A DNA stretch of 51,686 nucleotides from Crocinitomicaceae bacterium (GTDB lineage: Bacteria; Bacteroidota; Bacteroidia; Flavobacteriales_D; Crocinitomicaceae), in contig JADJYC010000014.1 in assembly GCA_016719925.1 (NCBI GenBank), positions 1 through 51,686 of the forward strand, read 5' to 3'. How positions within the stretch are numbered: the stretch's first letter is position 1; the number at the start of each line of letters is the position of its first letter. The notes under the pieces are model-generated. The model was not told the origin of the DNA and did not search any database. It saw only the letters and a list, made by a program, of their open reading frames with translations. Positions 19,894-28,251 of this stretch are shown here, one piece after another. The position numbers were made by a program, and so were the translations under genes.

Positions 19894-20593
19894 ACTTAAA
19901 GACATATCCGTTTCTGCAGGAAATCAAAAATTATTTGATCTGAAAGAGATAACGCTTGAAAAAGGTGTGATAGCTCTTGTAGGAAGAAACGGAAGCGGTA
20001 AATCTACTTTTCTGAAAACACTTTTGGGTGAACATAAAAATTATACCGGAAAAAATTTTACTGAATGGTAAAGAGTCGAATGCATATTCTGCAGCTGAAA
20101 ATCAAAATTAGTTTCTGTTGTATTTTCAAAATCAGACATTTTTGGTAATCATTCCGTCAAAGAAGTATTAATGCTGGGCAGATTGCCGCACATGAATATG
20201 TTCTCCATACCTTCAAATGAAGATGAATTGCTTGCGGATAAAACTGCTCAACAATTGAAGATTACTCATTTTCTTAAGACATCATTTGCAGTATTAAGTG
20301 ATGGTGAAAAACAATTGGTGATGATTGGCAGAGCATTGATGCAAAATACGCCGTTGGTACTGATGGATGAGCCTGCCGCTTATCTGGACATTGTAAACCG
20401 GTATGAACTTTCTTTACTTTTGAAACGCATTGCAGATGAAACCGGTAAACTGATCATCTGCTCAACGCATCAGATGGAAAGACTTGAACATGATTCAGAC
20501 GGTATGCTGATTATAGCTGATCAGAAAATGAAACTTTATTCAGATAAAAGTGAATTTAAAAATGTGGTACATCAATCTTTCGGTATTGTATGA
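19883..20593 (+). CDS. ABC transporter ATP-binding protein (BtuD/FecE type), two compensating frameshifts
   Basis: About 237 residues. It begins with GTG at 19883, overlapping the permease end by 11 bases. Walker A is GRNGSGKST, the signature is LSDGEKQ (instead of LSGGQ), Walker B is LVLMDEP, and the H-loop is in STHQM. An extra A near 20060 and a missing A near 20112 put the middle segment out of frame; restoring both gives YTGKILLNGKESNAYSAAEN and LVSVVFSKSDIFG. It energises the importer encoded just upstream. Confidence 0.87.
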
Positions 20594-21513
20594 AGTTCAG
20601 ATCTGAATTAAGTATATCAAAACCTCCATTTCAAATCAATCACCAAATGAGCATAGTTGCTGTTGGATCATGCTTTGCCGGAGAGATTGGAAAGAAACTG
20701 TCAGATGGAAGATTTAATATTTTGGTCAATCCGTTTGGAACAATTTTTAATCCACATTCAATTGCAGGTCTTATCTCTGCTGAAGATCTAAATCCGGATT
20801 TATTTGTGAAAAGAGATCAAAATTGGTGTCACTTTCAGTTGCATTCTGATTTGAATCATTCAGATCAGGAAGAATTAAAAAATCATATTTCAGAACAGAA
20901 AAAACTGATTCAGGAAAAACTTGAAACTGGTGATTTGCTCATCATAACTTTTGGGTCAGCCTGGATATATAGACATATTGCAACCAATGAAATTGTTGCC
21001 AATTGTCATAAATTTCCTCAGCAAAATTTCATAAAAGAATTAATCAACCCGGAGGATTTAAAAAGTCAATATGTTGCTCTTTTTGAAAATCTTCACCGGA
21101 AAAATCCAAAGCTAAAAATTCTTCTCACAGTTAGTCCTGTGAAATATCTGAAAGATGGTTTGCATGAAAATAATCTGAGTAAATCAGTTTTACTTTTATT
21201 ATCAGATTTTCTGGCAAAGCGTTTTGATTTTGTTTATTATTTTCCTGCATTTGAACTGGTGAATGATGATTTGCGCGATTATCGGTTTTACAAAGAAGAT
21301 CTGGCACACCCCAATGAGCAGGCGATAAAGTACATTTTTGAAAAATTTACTGGTGCGTACTGCAGTGATAAAACGAAAGAAATTATTTCTTTATCCGCTG
21401 ACATCCGTAAATTAAAATCACATCGATCAATTACTGGTGCAGATGAGATTCATAAGGAGAAGATCGGGCAACTGGAAAAAAATCTGGAAGATCTTCTAAA
21501 AACTAACGGATAG
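20590..21513 (+). CDS. GSCFA domain-containing protein
   Basis: 307 residues. It belongs to the GSCFA family (PF08885), named for the motif GSCFAGEIGKKL seen at about residues 27-38, and is followed by NPFGTIFNPHSI, ITFGSAWIYRH, LLTVSPVKYLKDG and LAHPNEQAIKYIFEKF, the last like the DxxH block of SGNH hydrolases. A role as esterase or acyltransferase is inferred only from that resemblance. It is coupled to the ATPase gene by ATGA (20590-20593) and is the last gene of the operon; it is convergent with the patatin gene, overlapping by 11 bases. Confidence 0.9.
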   Translation: MKFRSELSISKPPFQINHQMSIVAVGSCFAGEIGKKLSDGRFNILVNPFGTIFNPHSIAGLISAEDLNPDLFVKRDQNWCHFQLHSDLNHSDQEELKNHISEQKKLIQEKLETGDLLIITFGSAWIYRHIATNEIVANCHKFPQQNFIKELINPEDLKSQYVALFENLHRKNPKLKILLTVSPVKYLKDGLHENNLSKSVLLLLSDFLAKRFDFVYYFPAFELVNDDLRDYRFYKEDLAHPNEQAIKYIFEKFTGAYCSDKTKEIISLSADIRKLKSHRSITGADEIHKEKIGQLEKNLEDLLKTNG

Positions 21514-23791
21514 CATTTCGGTTGAAAATCACATATCCGAAACTTATCTGAAAAGAAAGCGGGTTTAATTCTGTCTTACTGTCGAAATAATTTACAGTTG
21601 CTCTGAGCGGACCAACCAATGAATGATAAATAACAGAAACACTGGCAATACCAAACTGGTCTTCAAAATAATTGCCGTAAACCGCTTCACCATCTATGTT
21701 TTGAATACGCTGAACAGATTGAAAAATATATGCTTCAATTCGCAAATCAACCAAATCTTTTATTGTGAAAACATTCATTAAACCTCCGGAAATAAATTGG
21801 TTTGCCCTGAAGTCATTGTAGAATCCGGTTTTAGAATCCGGAATTGGCTGAAAGGCCTGTGCGCTCAAAATACTTGCGGTATAATTCTGCAAAAAAGGTT
21901 GTAAAGAATAATGTCCTTCAAAAAGTACACCCAGTCGGTACAAGCCGCGCTGCATAAAATAAGTCTGGTATTGAATATTTGCATATGCCCAGTTATGAAA
22001 AATGGCAACGTTGGCGTCATCATTCTGAATAGCGGTTGAACCCAGAACAGTGCGCTCAATGGCATGAACAAAACGGGTTTTTATTTGAAGTTTCATTCCG
22101 GCAGAAGCAAATTGTTTTCGGTTGAGCGTGTTTAAAGTAAATTCAAATCCCGGTGAGTAATAAAGCAAAGAAGTGTAATCAGCGGTATCTGCGTTGGTGA
22201 AATTGTCAATCTGATAATAGGTGTCTTCGTTGAATCCGTTGGTAAAATCCAGTCTGATTTTTGATCTGTTGGAAGTAGAAACATGGTAGTTGATGCTCCA
22301 GAATTTTTCATTTTGTACAATATAAGATGGTTTTACATCTTCAAAAAAGGTGGCAAAACTCTTGAAATAATCCCAGCGGTTCATTACAAATTGCGGTTCA
22401 ATATAAGACGTGGTGTGTGTGGGCAAATAAAATTTGATGCCTGTTTTCACTGAACCGTAAAATTTTCCAAAATAGGAATTGGCATAAATAGTCAGCGGTG
22501 TCAGATTAAAATCAGAGAATGATACTCCCATAAATCCGGTGTTTACAGGTCTTGATGAATAATGTCCTCCCACAGAAATCTTAAAAGGTTTTTCTTTTCT
22601 CACATTCAGGTTTAACGTCTGAATATTATTTTTTGTAGTAAGAGTAGGGAAGATGGACAGAATATGTTCAGACTGATATAATCTCAGATACTGATATTTT
22701 AAATTTTCATAACCAATGGTTTCACTCTTTTTCTCCTTAATCAGTTTGCGCTCAAGATAGTTTCCCTGATCTTTTTCAAGTCCGGTTACCTCAACGGCTG
22801 AAATATGCAGTTCATGTTTTTTAGAATTGAATTTAGCCCTTGCTTTTTTCAGTTCTTCTTTCGATACACGCAGATGAACATACATTTTTATAGAATCTAT
22901 TTTAGCCTGTGTGGCTTTGTATCCGATATCAATAGCCTCTTTAATCCTGTCAAAATCAAACGTGCCTATATCACCCAGATCCGGTTCAATGATAATGCCT
23001 TCATCGCAGGGAAGTGAGTAGGATGAATGTGATGAAAACATGTTTTTGATCTGTGACATAAGATTGTCATCTGTTGGTGCTGCCTCATTGTACGACACAT
23101 TGCTTCCTATAATAAAATCAGGATTAAATTCATGATACATTTCTTTTGCAGGGAAGTTATTGTACAGCCCGCCATCAAAAAGTAATTTGCCGTCTACTTC
23201 TATGGGTGAAATGAAAAACGGGTAAGTCATAGAAGCCCTTACCGCTACATTTAAATCTCCGCTTTTAAAAAGATAAGATGATTTTGTAACGATATCTGAA
23301 GCATTGCATCTGAACGGAACAAATAAACTGTCAAATGTTTTTTTGGAAATTTCAGGGTTCATTCCAAGCATATGTAAAAGTTCCAGATCCAGATAAGTTG
23401 GATTTAATAAGTTGGTTGGGAGTGATTTCTGAAAAATAGAATCTTTTGCAAAGCGATAGCTGATCTGTGATGCATCCTCGTCTGACTGTTCAATAAGGTA
23501 CTTGTATTTTTCTTCCATCTCACCGGTTGACATCAGCTGGAATTGTTCACTTAAAACAATTGCTTCTATCTCTTCCGGTGAAAATCCTGAAGCGTATAAA
23601 CCGCCAACCAGCGCTCCGGCAGATGTGCCTGTGATATAGTCAATCGGAATTTCATTGTCTTCAAGTGCTTTGATTACGCCAATGTGTGCAAAGCCTGTAG
23701 CTCCGCCTCCGCTTAAAACAAGGCCTACTTTCTGCGCATAGAGCTGAGCAGAAAAGAAGATTGAAAACAATATCACCAGAGTTCTTGACAT
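21503..23791 (-). CDS. Patatin-like phospholipase with C-terminal beta-barrel
   Basis: About 762 residues from the ATG at 23791, chosen because it starts a good signal peptide (MSRTLVILFSIFFSAQLYAQ); an in-frame ATG at 23824 is less likely. The patatin domain (residues 25-300) has the oxyanion GGGATGFAHIG, the nucleophile GTSAG and the catalytic aspartate DGGLYNN. A POTRA-like region (KKHELHISAVEVTGL) and a BamA-type 16-strand barrel ending GYVIFNRNAIR follow, as in type V-d secreted PlpD. Known PlpD domains hydrolyse phospholipids; here only the fold and active site are seen. Confidence 0.88.
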   Translation of the reverse strand: MSRTLVILFSIFFSAQLYAQKVGLVLSGGGATGFAHIGVIKALEDNEIPIDYITGTSAGALVGGLYASGFSPEEIEAIVLSEQFQLMSTGEMEEKYKYLIEQSDEDASQISYRFAKDSIFQKSLPTNLLNPTYLDLELLHMLGMNPEISKKTFDSLFVPFRCNASDIVTKSSYLFKSGDLNVAVRASMTYPFFISPIEVDGKLLFDGGLYNNFPAKEMYHEFNPDFIIGSNVSYNEAAPTDDNLMSQIKNMFSSHSSYSLPCDEGIIIEPDLGDIGTFDFDRIKEAIDIGYKATQAKIDSIKMYVHLRVSKEELKKARAKFNSKKHELHISAVEVTGLEKDQGNYLERKLIKEKKSETIGYENLKYQYLRLYQSEHILSIFPTLTTKNNIQTLNLNVRKEKPFKISVGGHYSSRPVNTGFMGVSFSDFNLTPLTIYANSYFGKFYGSVKTGIKFYLPTHTTSYIEPQFVMNRWDYFKSFATFFEDVKPSYIVQNEKFWSINYHVSTSNRSKIRLDFTNGFNEDTYYQIDNFTNADTADYTSLLYYSPGFEFTLNTLNRKQFASAGMKLQIKTRFVHAIERTVLGSTAIQNDDANVAIFHNWAYANIQYQTYFMQRGLYRLGVLFEGHYSLQPFLQNYTASILSAQAFQPIPDSKTGFYNDFRANQFISGGLMNVFTIKDLVDLRIEAYIFQSVQRIQNIDGEAVYGNYFEDQFGIASVSVIYHSLVGPLRATVNYFDSKTELNPLSFQISFGYVIFNRNAIR

Positions 23792-23845
23792 CCGATTGTA
23801 AAAATACTGATTTTTAATTATCATCAGGTTTCCCTGAATTGAGCG

Positions 23846-23853
23846 TATCTTTG
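23846..23853 (+). promoter_or_regulatory. Putative -7 box (TATCTTTG) for the rlmL-arfB pair
   Basis: TATCTTTG matches TAnnTTTG and lies 16 bases before the ATG at 23870, implying a leader of about 10 bases. No clear -33 TTG. Confidence 0.5.
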
Positions 23854-23869
23854 CACAAAATAAATTTGA

Positions 23870-25065
23870 ATGAAACTGGTAGCTAAAACATTGTTTGGAC
23901 TGGAAGAGGTACTTTCTCAGGAACTAAAAGATCTGGGCGCAGAAAATATTAAAGCGGCTAACCGTGCTGTCTATTTTGAAGGAGATAAGGAATTGCTGTA
24001 CCGTTCAAATTTGTGGCTGAGAACTGCCATTGCAATTTTAGTTCCGGTTACTGAATTCAGATTTAAGGATGAAAAGGATCTGTACAGACAATTTCAAAAA
24101 TCAATTTTTCAGATCATCTGACACTGGAAAAAACTTTTGCTGTTAAAGGAGCAGTGCATTCAACCATGTTTCGTCACACGCAGTTTCCTATGCTGGTAAT
24201 GAAAGATGCTATTGCCGATCAGTTCCGTGCAAAATACAATGCCAGACCTGACGTTGATACCCTGCATCCGAATGTGGTTTTTGATGTTTATATTCAGGAA
24301 GATCATTGTGTGGTTTCTTTAAATAGTTCAGGTGCACCTTTGTTTCAGAGAGGCTACAGAAGATCAACAGGTGAAGCGCCATTGAATGAAGTAGTTGCTG
24401 CAGGGTTGATATTTCTTTCAGGGTGGGACCGAAACTCCAATTTTATTGATCCATTCTGCGGGTCAGGTACATTGCCTATTGAAGCTGCCCTTATGGCCAA
24501 CGGTATTCCTTCAAATATTGCCAGAAAACAATATGCGTTTCAGCATTGGGCAGATTATGATGAAGCGCTTTGGAATAAAATATATGATGATGCACCGCGT
24601 GTGCCTAAAAGAAATCTCAGTTTCAAAATAATTGGATCAGATACGGATGGTGAAGTAATTCTGAAAGCAAGAGAAAATGTAAAAGCACTTCCTTTAGGTA
24701 AAACCGTTGAGTTTGAAGTGAAAGATTTTAATGATGTAATTGCGCCTGAAGGCGGTGGAACATTAATTTCAAATCCGCCATACGGTGAGCGTCTGGATGA
24801 TTATGATGTTGGGGATTTATATCAGGCAATTGGTAATTTTTTCAAAAGAAAACTGCCCGGATATACCTGCTGGATTATGAGTTCAAATTTTGATGCGTTT
24901 AAACGGATTGAATTGAAGCCTTCCAAAAAACTGCAATTGTATAACGGATCTTTAGATTGCGATTTCAGACGTTTTGATATTTTTCAGGGAAGTCTTGTTG
25001 AACATAAATACGGGCCATCGAATCAGCGCCGTGAACCTAAACGGTATAAGAAAAAAGAGGAATAA
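23870..25065 (+). CDS. THUMP-domain class I RNA methyltransferase (RlmL-like), one frameshift
   Basis: Joined length is about 398 residues. The N-terminal THUMP region (KTLFGLEEVLSQELKDLGAE) precedes a Rossmann methyltransferase with SAM motif DPFCGSGTLPIEAALMA and the N-methylation motif NPPYGERL. The break is near 24100, where one more A in a run of five restores FQKINFSDHLTLEKTFAV. The family makes m2G in rRNA (RlmL N-terminal half, G2445) or tRNA; the target here is not known. Its stop overlaps the arfB start (TAATG at 25063-25067), so the two are coupled. Confidence 0.85.
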
Positions 25066-25490
25066 TGGAAAACTCCCGTTTGCGTTATTCAAAGTCAGCT
25101 TACGTAGCTGAATGCAATTTTGAAACTGCCCGCAGTGGCGGTAAGGGAGGTCAGCATGTCAATAAAACAGAATCAAAAGTTACCCTTGTGTTTGATCTGA
25201 GTTCATCTCAGTTATTTGACGGAACAGAAAAAAAGCTGCTGGAAGAAAAACTGAAATCACATCTTCACAATGGAATTCTGAGGATTTCTGGAGAACGTTC
25301 ACGCTCACAGATCCAGAATAAAAAATATGTCATTACACATTTTCTGGAATTACTTGAAAACGGACTTAAAGTAAAAGCAAAAAGAATACCCACTAAAATA
25401 TCCAAAGCAAAAAAAGAATCCAGGTTGAAAAGCAAACGAATCGATTCTGAGAAGAAAGCGGGAAGACGTTGGAAAACAGAAACGGATTAA
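25065..25490 (+). CDS. arfB: Alternative ribosome-rescue factor ArfB (peptidyl-tRNA hydrolase)
   Basis: 141 residues, as expected. It has the GGQ release-factor motif at about 28-30 within SGGKGGQHVNKTESKV, and a long basic tail (KKESRLKSKRIDSEKKAGRR) that would sit in the mRNA channel of stalled ribosomes. It hydrolyses peptidyl-tRNA on non-stop ribosomes. Translationally coupled to the upstream RNA methyltransferase gene. Confidence 0.93.
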   Translation: MENSRLRYSKSAYVAECNFETARSGGKGGQHVNKTESKVTLVFDLSSSQLFDGTEKKLLEEKLKSHLHNGILRISGERSRSQIQNKKYVITHFLELLENGLKVKAKRIPTKISKAKKESRLKSKRIDSEKKAGRRWKTETD

Positions 25491-25547
25491 ACAGGAATAA
25501 TATTCTCTGTACATTCTTGGATAGGTTAAAAGCCTGATATCAACTAA

Positions 25548-25587
25548 AAACAACCATAAGTAGCGATAAAACAACCATAAGTTGTTA
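25548..25587. repeat. Tandem direct repeat plus inverted repeat, putative operator
   Basis: The 14-base word AAACAACCATAAGT occurs exactly at 25548-25561 and 25569-25582, starts 21 bases apart (two helical turns). The second copy also forms an inverted repeat ACAAC-N5-GTTGT. Both lie just upstream of the promoter of the XRE-pentapeptide gene, which suggests autoregulation. Binding is inferred. Confidence 0.7.
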
Positions 25588-25598
25588 TAATTTTACTC

Positions 25599-25626
25599 TT
25601 GCCGGAAATCCGTCCGTCTATTTTTG
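25599..25626 (+). promoter_or_regulatory. Bacteroidota promoter of the XRE-pentapeptide gene
   Basis: TTG (25599-25601), a 17-base spacer and TATTTTTG (25619-25626) match the Bacteroidota consensus. The -7 box ends 21 bases before the ATG at 25648 and the tandem repeats lie 17 bases upstream of the -33 box. Confidence 0.8.
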
Positions 25627-25647
25627 ACCGATCTAAAAAACAGATAT

Positions 25648-26537
25648 ATGGAAACAAAAATGATTGGTAATAAAATTACTGAAGCGCGTAAAAACTAAAC
25701 TTGTCACAGGCACAGTTGGGAGAAAAACTATTTATTAGTCCGCAGGCAGTTGGAAAATGGGAGCGGGGAGAGTCAGTTCCGGATATCATCATGTTGAACA
25801 AACTGGCAAAAATTCTTGGTGTGGATTTAAATTATTTTTCAGATAATTCAGAACCGGCTGACGTTGTTGAGTCAAATACGGAGACTGAGGTTCTCGAAGT
25901 CGAAGTTGCAGGCAAGCCAGTTTCAAAACCAGTAAAAAGGACAACGCCTTCCTGGAATATGTCTATGGGTAACTGGACAGATGCTGATTTCTCCGGGCTT
26001 AAAAATCTGGGAGAAAAATTCAGTTCCTCCAATATTGAGCGATGCCGTTTTGTTGGTTCTGAAATGGCAGGAATTCTTTTCAAAAACAATAACATTCAGC
26101 AATGTGATTTTTCAGATTCTGATTTCACAGACAGTCAGTTTCAAAATTCAAATCTGGTAAAAAATAATTTCACAAATTCTCATTTAAATCAGGGACAATT
26201 GAATGCGAGTTTTTTCAGTCAATGTGATTTTTCAAATGCTGATCTGTCTGGTTTATCCGCAAAATCAAGCGGATTTGAAAAGTGTGTATTTACCGGTTCA
26301 CGGCTAACTGGCATATCCTTTACCTATACCTATTTTGGTGAAATTACATTTGAAGGTAATATTGAATATTGCAGTTTCAGGAAAGTTATTTTTCAGAATG
26401 TTAAATTGTCCAATGTGTTTTTTAAAGGAAACAGACTGAAGAGAATCAAGTTTATAGATTGTCAGGCTGACAGGTTAACGTATGAATTTCTCAAAAGCGG
26501 TAAGGCTGATCTGAGCGGCATTCAATTGATTTCGTGA
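25648..26537 (+). CDS. XRE-family HTH regulator fused to a pentapeptide-repeat domain, one frameshift
   Basis: About 296 residues. The start at 25648 (METKMIGNKITEARK) runs into a stop unless one A is added to a run of five near 25695, giving ARKKLNLSQAQLGEKLF. The Cro/C1 helix-turn-helix (residues about 8-65: LSQAQLGEKLFISPQAVGKW, then ERGESVPDIIMLNKLAKIL) is followed by a Thr/Val-rich linker. About 180 residues of degenerate pentapeptide repeats come next (CDFSDSDFTDSQFQNSNL; CDFSNADLSGL). Pentapeptide repeats form a right-handed square beta-helix, DNA-like in some proteins. What this domain senses is unknown. It has its own promoter and operator-like repeats. Confidence 0.82.
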
Positions 26538-26570
26538 TTTAATTCTTGTTTCAATCACTGCTTTCGGCAG

Positions 26571-27261
26571 CTACTTATTTTTTTCAGATGCCTGAAACAA
26601 ATTCCAGTTAGCCTCATCAGGTGGTGGTGCAGTGATTGAAATTTTTTCTTTTGAAACCGGATGAATAAATTCAATTTTTCTGGCATGAAGATGAATTGAA
26701 CCATCCGGATTAGAGCGTTTTGCGCCGTATTTCAAATCTCCTTTAATGATGCATCCAATTGTTGAAAGCTGCACTCTGATCTGATGATGTCTTCCGGTAA
26801 TTGGTACTATCTCCAGAAAAAAATAGTGATTCGATTTACCACACAATCTGTTAATGAAGTTCAGCGCGTTTGCTTCCGTTTTTTTCAGAATTATGTGCGT
26901 AACTTTTATTCTGAGTTTCATTCCGTGTCAGAAAATGAACCAGCGTACCTTGTTTTTCAGCGGGTGCTTTTTCAGTAACAGCCCAATAAGTTTTCTGAAT
27001 TTCTTTATCCTGAAACATCTGATTCAGACGTGTAAGAGCCTTACTGGTGCGTGCAAATAAAACAATTCCGCTCGTAGGCCGGTCAATGCGGTGAACCGTT
27101 CCTAAAAAAACATCTCCGGGCTTTTTATATTTCTCTTTGATATACGCTTTGACATCATCACCAAGTGTTTTGTCGCCGGTTTTGTCACCCTGTACAATTT
27201 CGCCGCCTCGTTTATTGACCACAATGATGTGGTTGTCTTCATACAATACGTTAAGCGGCAT
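26571..27261 (-). CDS. RluA-family pseudouridine synthase, one frameshift
   Basis: About 230 residues joined. The start MPLNVLYEDNHIIVVNKRGG and the catalytic motif HRIDRPTSGIVLFA (aspartate present) are in the first frame. The second frame carries ITGRHHQIRVQLSTIGC and IHLHARKIEFIHPVSKE. The break is near 26860, shortly after NGSKRAEL. There is no S4 domain, so it is a short RluA/RluC-like synthase acting on rRNA or tRNA; the target is not readable. It lies 5 bases downstream of panB and probably shares its transcript. Confidence 0.85.
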
Positions 27262-27266
27262 GGAAA

Positions 27267-28082
27267 TTAATATTGTTCGTTCTCGTTAGGGAAATTTTTG
27301 GCGCGCACATCTTTAATGTAATTTGAAAACGCGTTGAGCATTTCTTTATGCAGATTATGATATTTTCGTAGAAACCTCGGATTAAATTCATTGTTGATTC
27401 CAAGCATATCATGGCTCACCAGAACCTGTCCGTCAACACCACCTCCTGCACCAATTCCTATAACCGGAATTTTCACTTCTTTTGCAACCTGAGCAGCAAG
27501 CGAAGCCGGAATTTTTTCAAGTACCAGTGCAAAACAGCCTGAGGCTTCAAGAATTTTTGCATCTTCTATTAATATTCTTGCTTCTTCTTCTTCTTTTGCA
27601 CGTACTGTATAAGTTCCAAATTTGTAAATGGATTGAGGTGTCAAACCAAGATGCCCCATTACCGGAATGCCGGCAGTCAGAATACGTTCAACTGATTCTT
27701 TAATTTCACGTCCGCCTTCAAGTTTCACAGCATGTGCGCCTGCTTCTTTCATGATTCTGATAGCGCTGTCCAATGCTGATCTTGAATTTCCCTGATACGA
27801 TCCAAACGGTAAATCAACCACTACTAATGCTCTGTTAATTGCGCGGATAACGGATGCAGCGTGATAAATCATTTCATTCAAAGTAATTGGCAAAGTGGTT
27901 TCATGACCAGCCATAACGTTTGATGCAGAGTCGCCTACAAGTATTATATCAATGCCTGCTTCGTCCAAAATGCGGGCCATGGAATAATCATAACCGGTTA
28001 GCATGGCAATTTTTTCTCCGCGGAATTTCATTTCCTGCAGAACGTGGGTAGTAACTTTTTTTACTTCGTTGTGAACAGACAT
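27267..28082 (-). CDS. panB: 3-methyl-2-oxobutanoate hydroxymethyltransferase
   Basis: 271 residues, normal length. PanB makes ketopantoate from alpha-ketoisovalerate and methylene-THF, the first step of pantothenate synthesis. Signature blocks: GYDYSMARILDEAGIDIILV, GDSASNVMAGHETTLPITL (Mg-binding aspartate), VVVDLPFGSYQ, AVKLEGG, GHLGLTPQSIYKFGTY and PVIGIGAGGGVDGQVLV. A TACTTTTG -7 box lies 19 bases upstream on the minus strand. No other pan gene is in the window. Confidence 0.96.
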   Translation of the reverse strand: MSVHNEVKKVTTHVLQEMKFRGEKIAMLTGYDYSMARILDEAGIDIILVGDSASNVMAGHETTLPITLNEMIYHAASVIRAINRALVVVDLPFGSYQGNSRSALDSAIRIMKEAGAHAVKLEGGREIKESVERILTAGIPVMGHLGLTPQSIYKFGTYTVRAKEEEEARILIEDAKILEASGCFALVLEKIPASLAAQVAKEVKIPVIGIGAGGGVDGQVLVSHDMLGINNEFNPRFLRKYHNLHKEMLNAFSNYIKDVRAKNFPNENEQY

Positions 28083-28100
28083 GAGTGATTATTTAATATG

Positions 28101-28108
28101 CAAAAGTA
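28101..28108 (-). promoter_or_regulatory. Putative -7 box (TACTTTTG) for panB
   Basis: The minus-strand TACTTTTG matches TAnnTTTG and ends 18 bases before the panB start. No exact TTG at the -33 distance. Confidence 0.5.
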
Positions 28109-28251
28109 GCAATATTTCTAATGGCAGACGTAGTTATCAACAATAGCGGTAATCCTTTGCTTAATATAGTATTGATGCAATGTTGATGATCACTTTCAGT
28201 TTGCGTTAACTGCCCGAAATAATTTTACATCTGCAACCAAACCAATAAATT

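Noticed and set aside
16445..20593. True pseudogenes in the deacetylase-permease-ATPase region.
   Set aside because: Each has complete family motifs in the joined frames and the faults are homopolymer indels, so decay is not supported.
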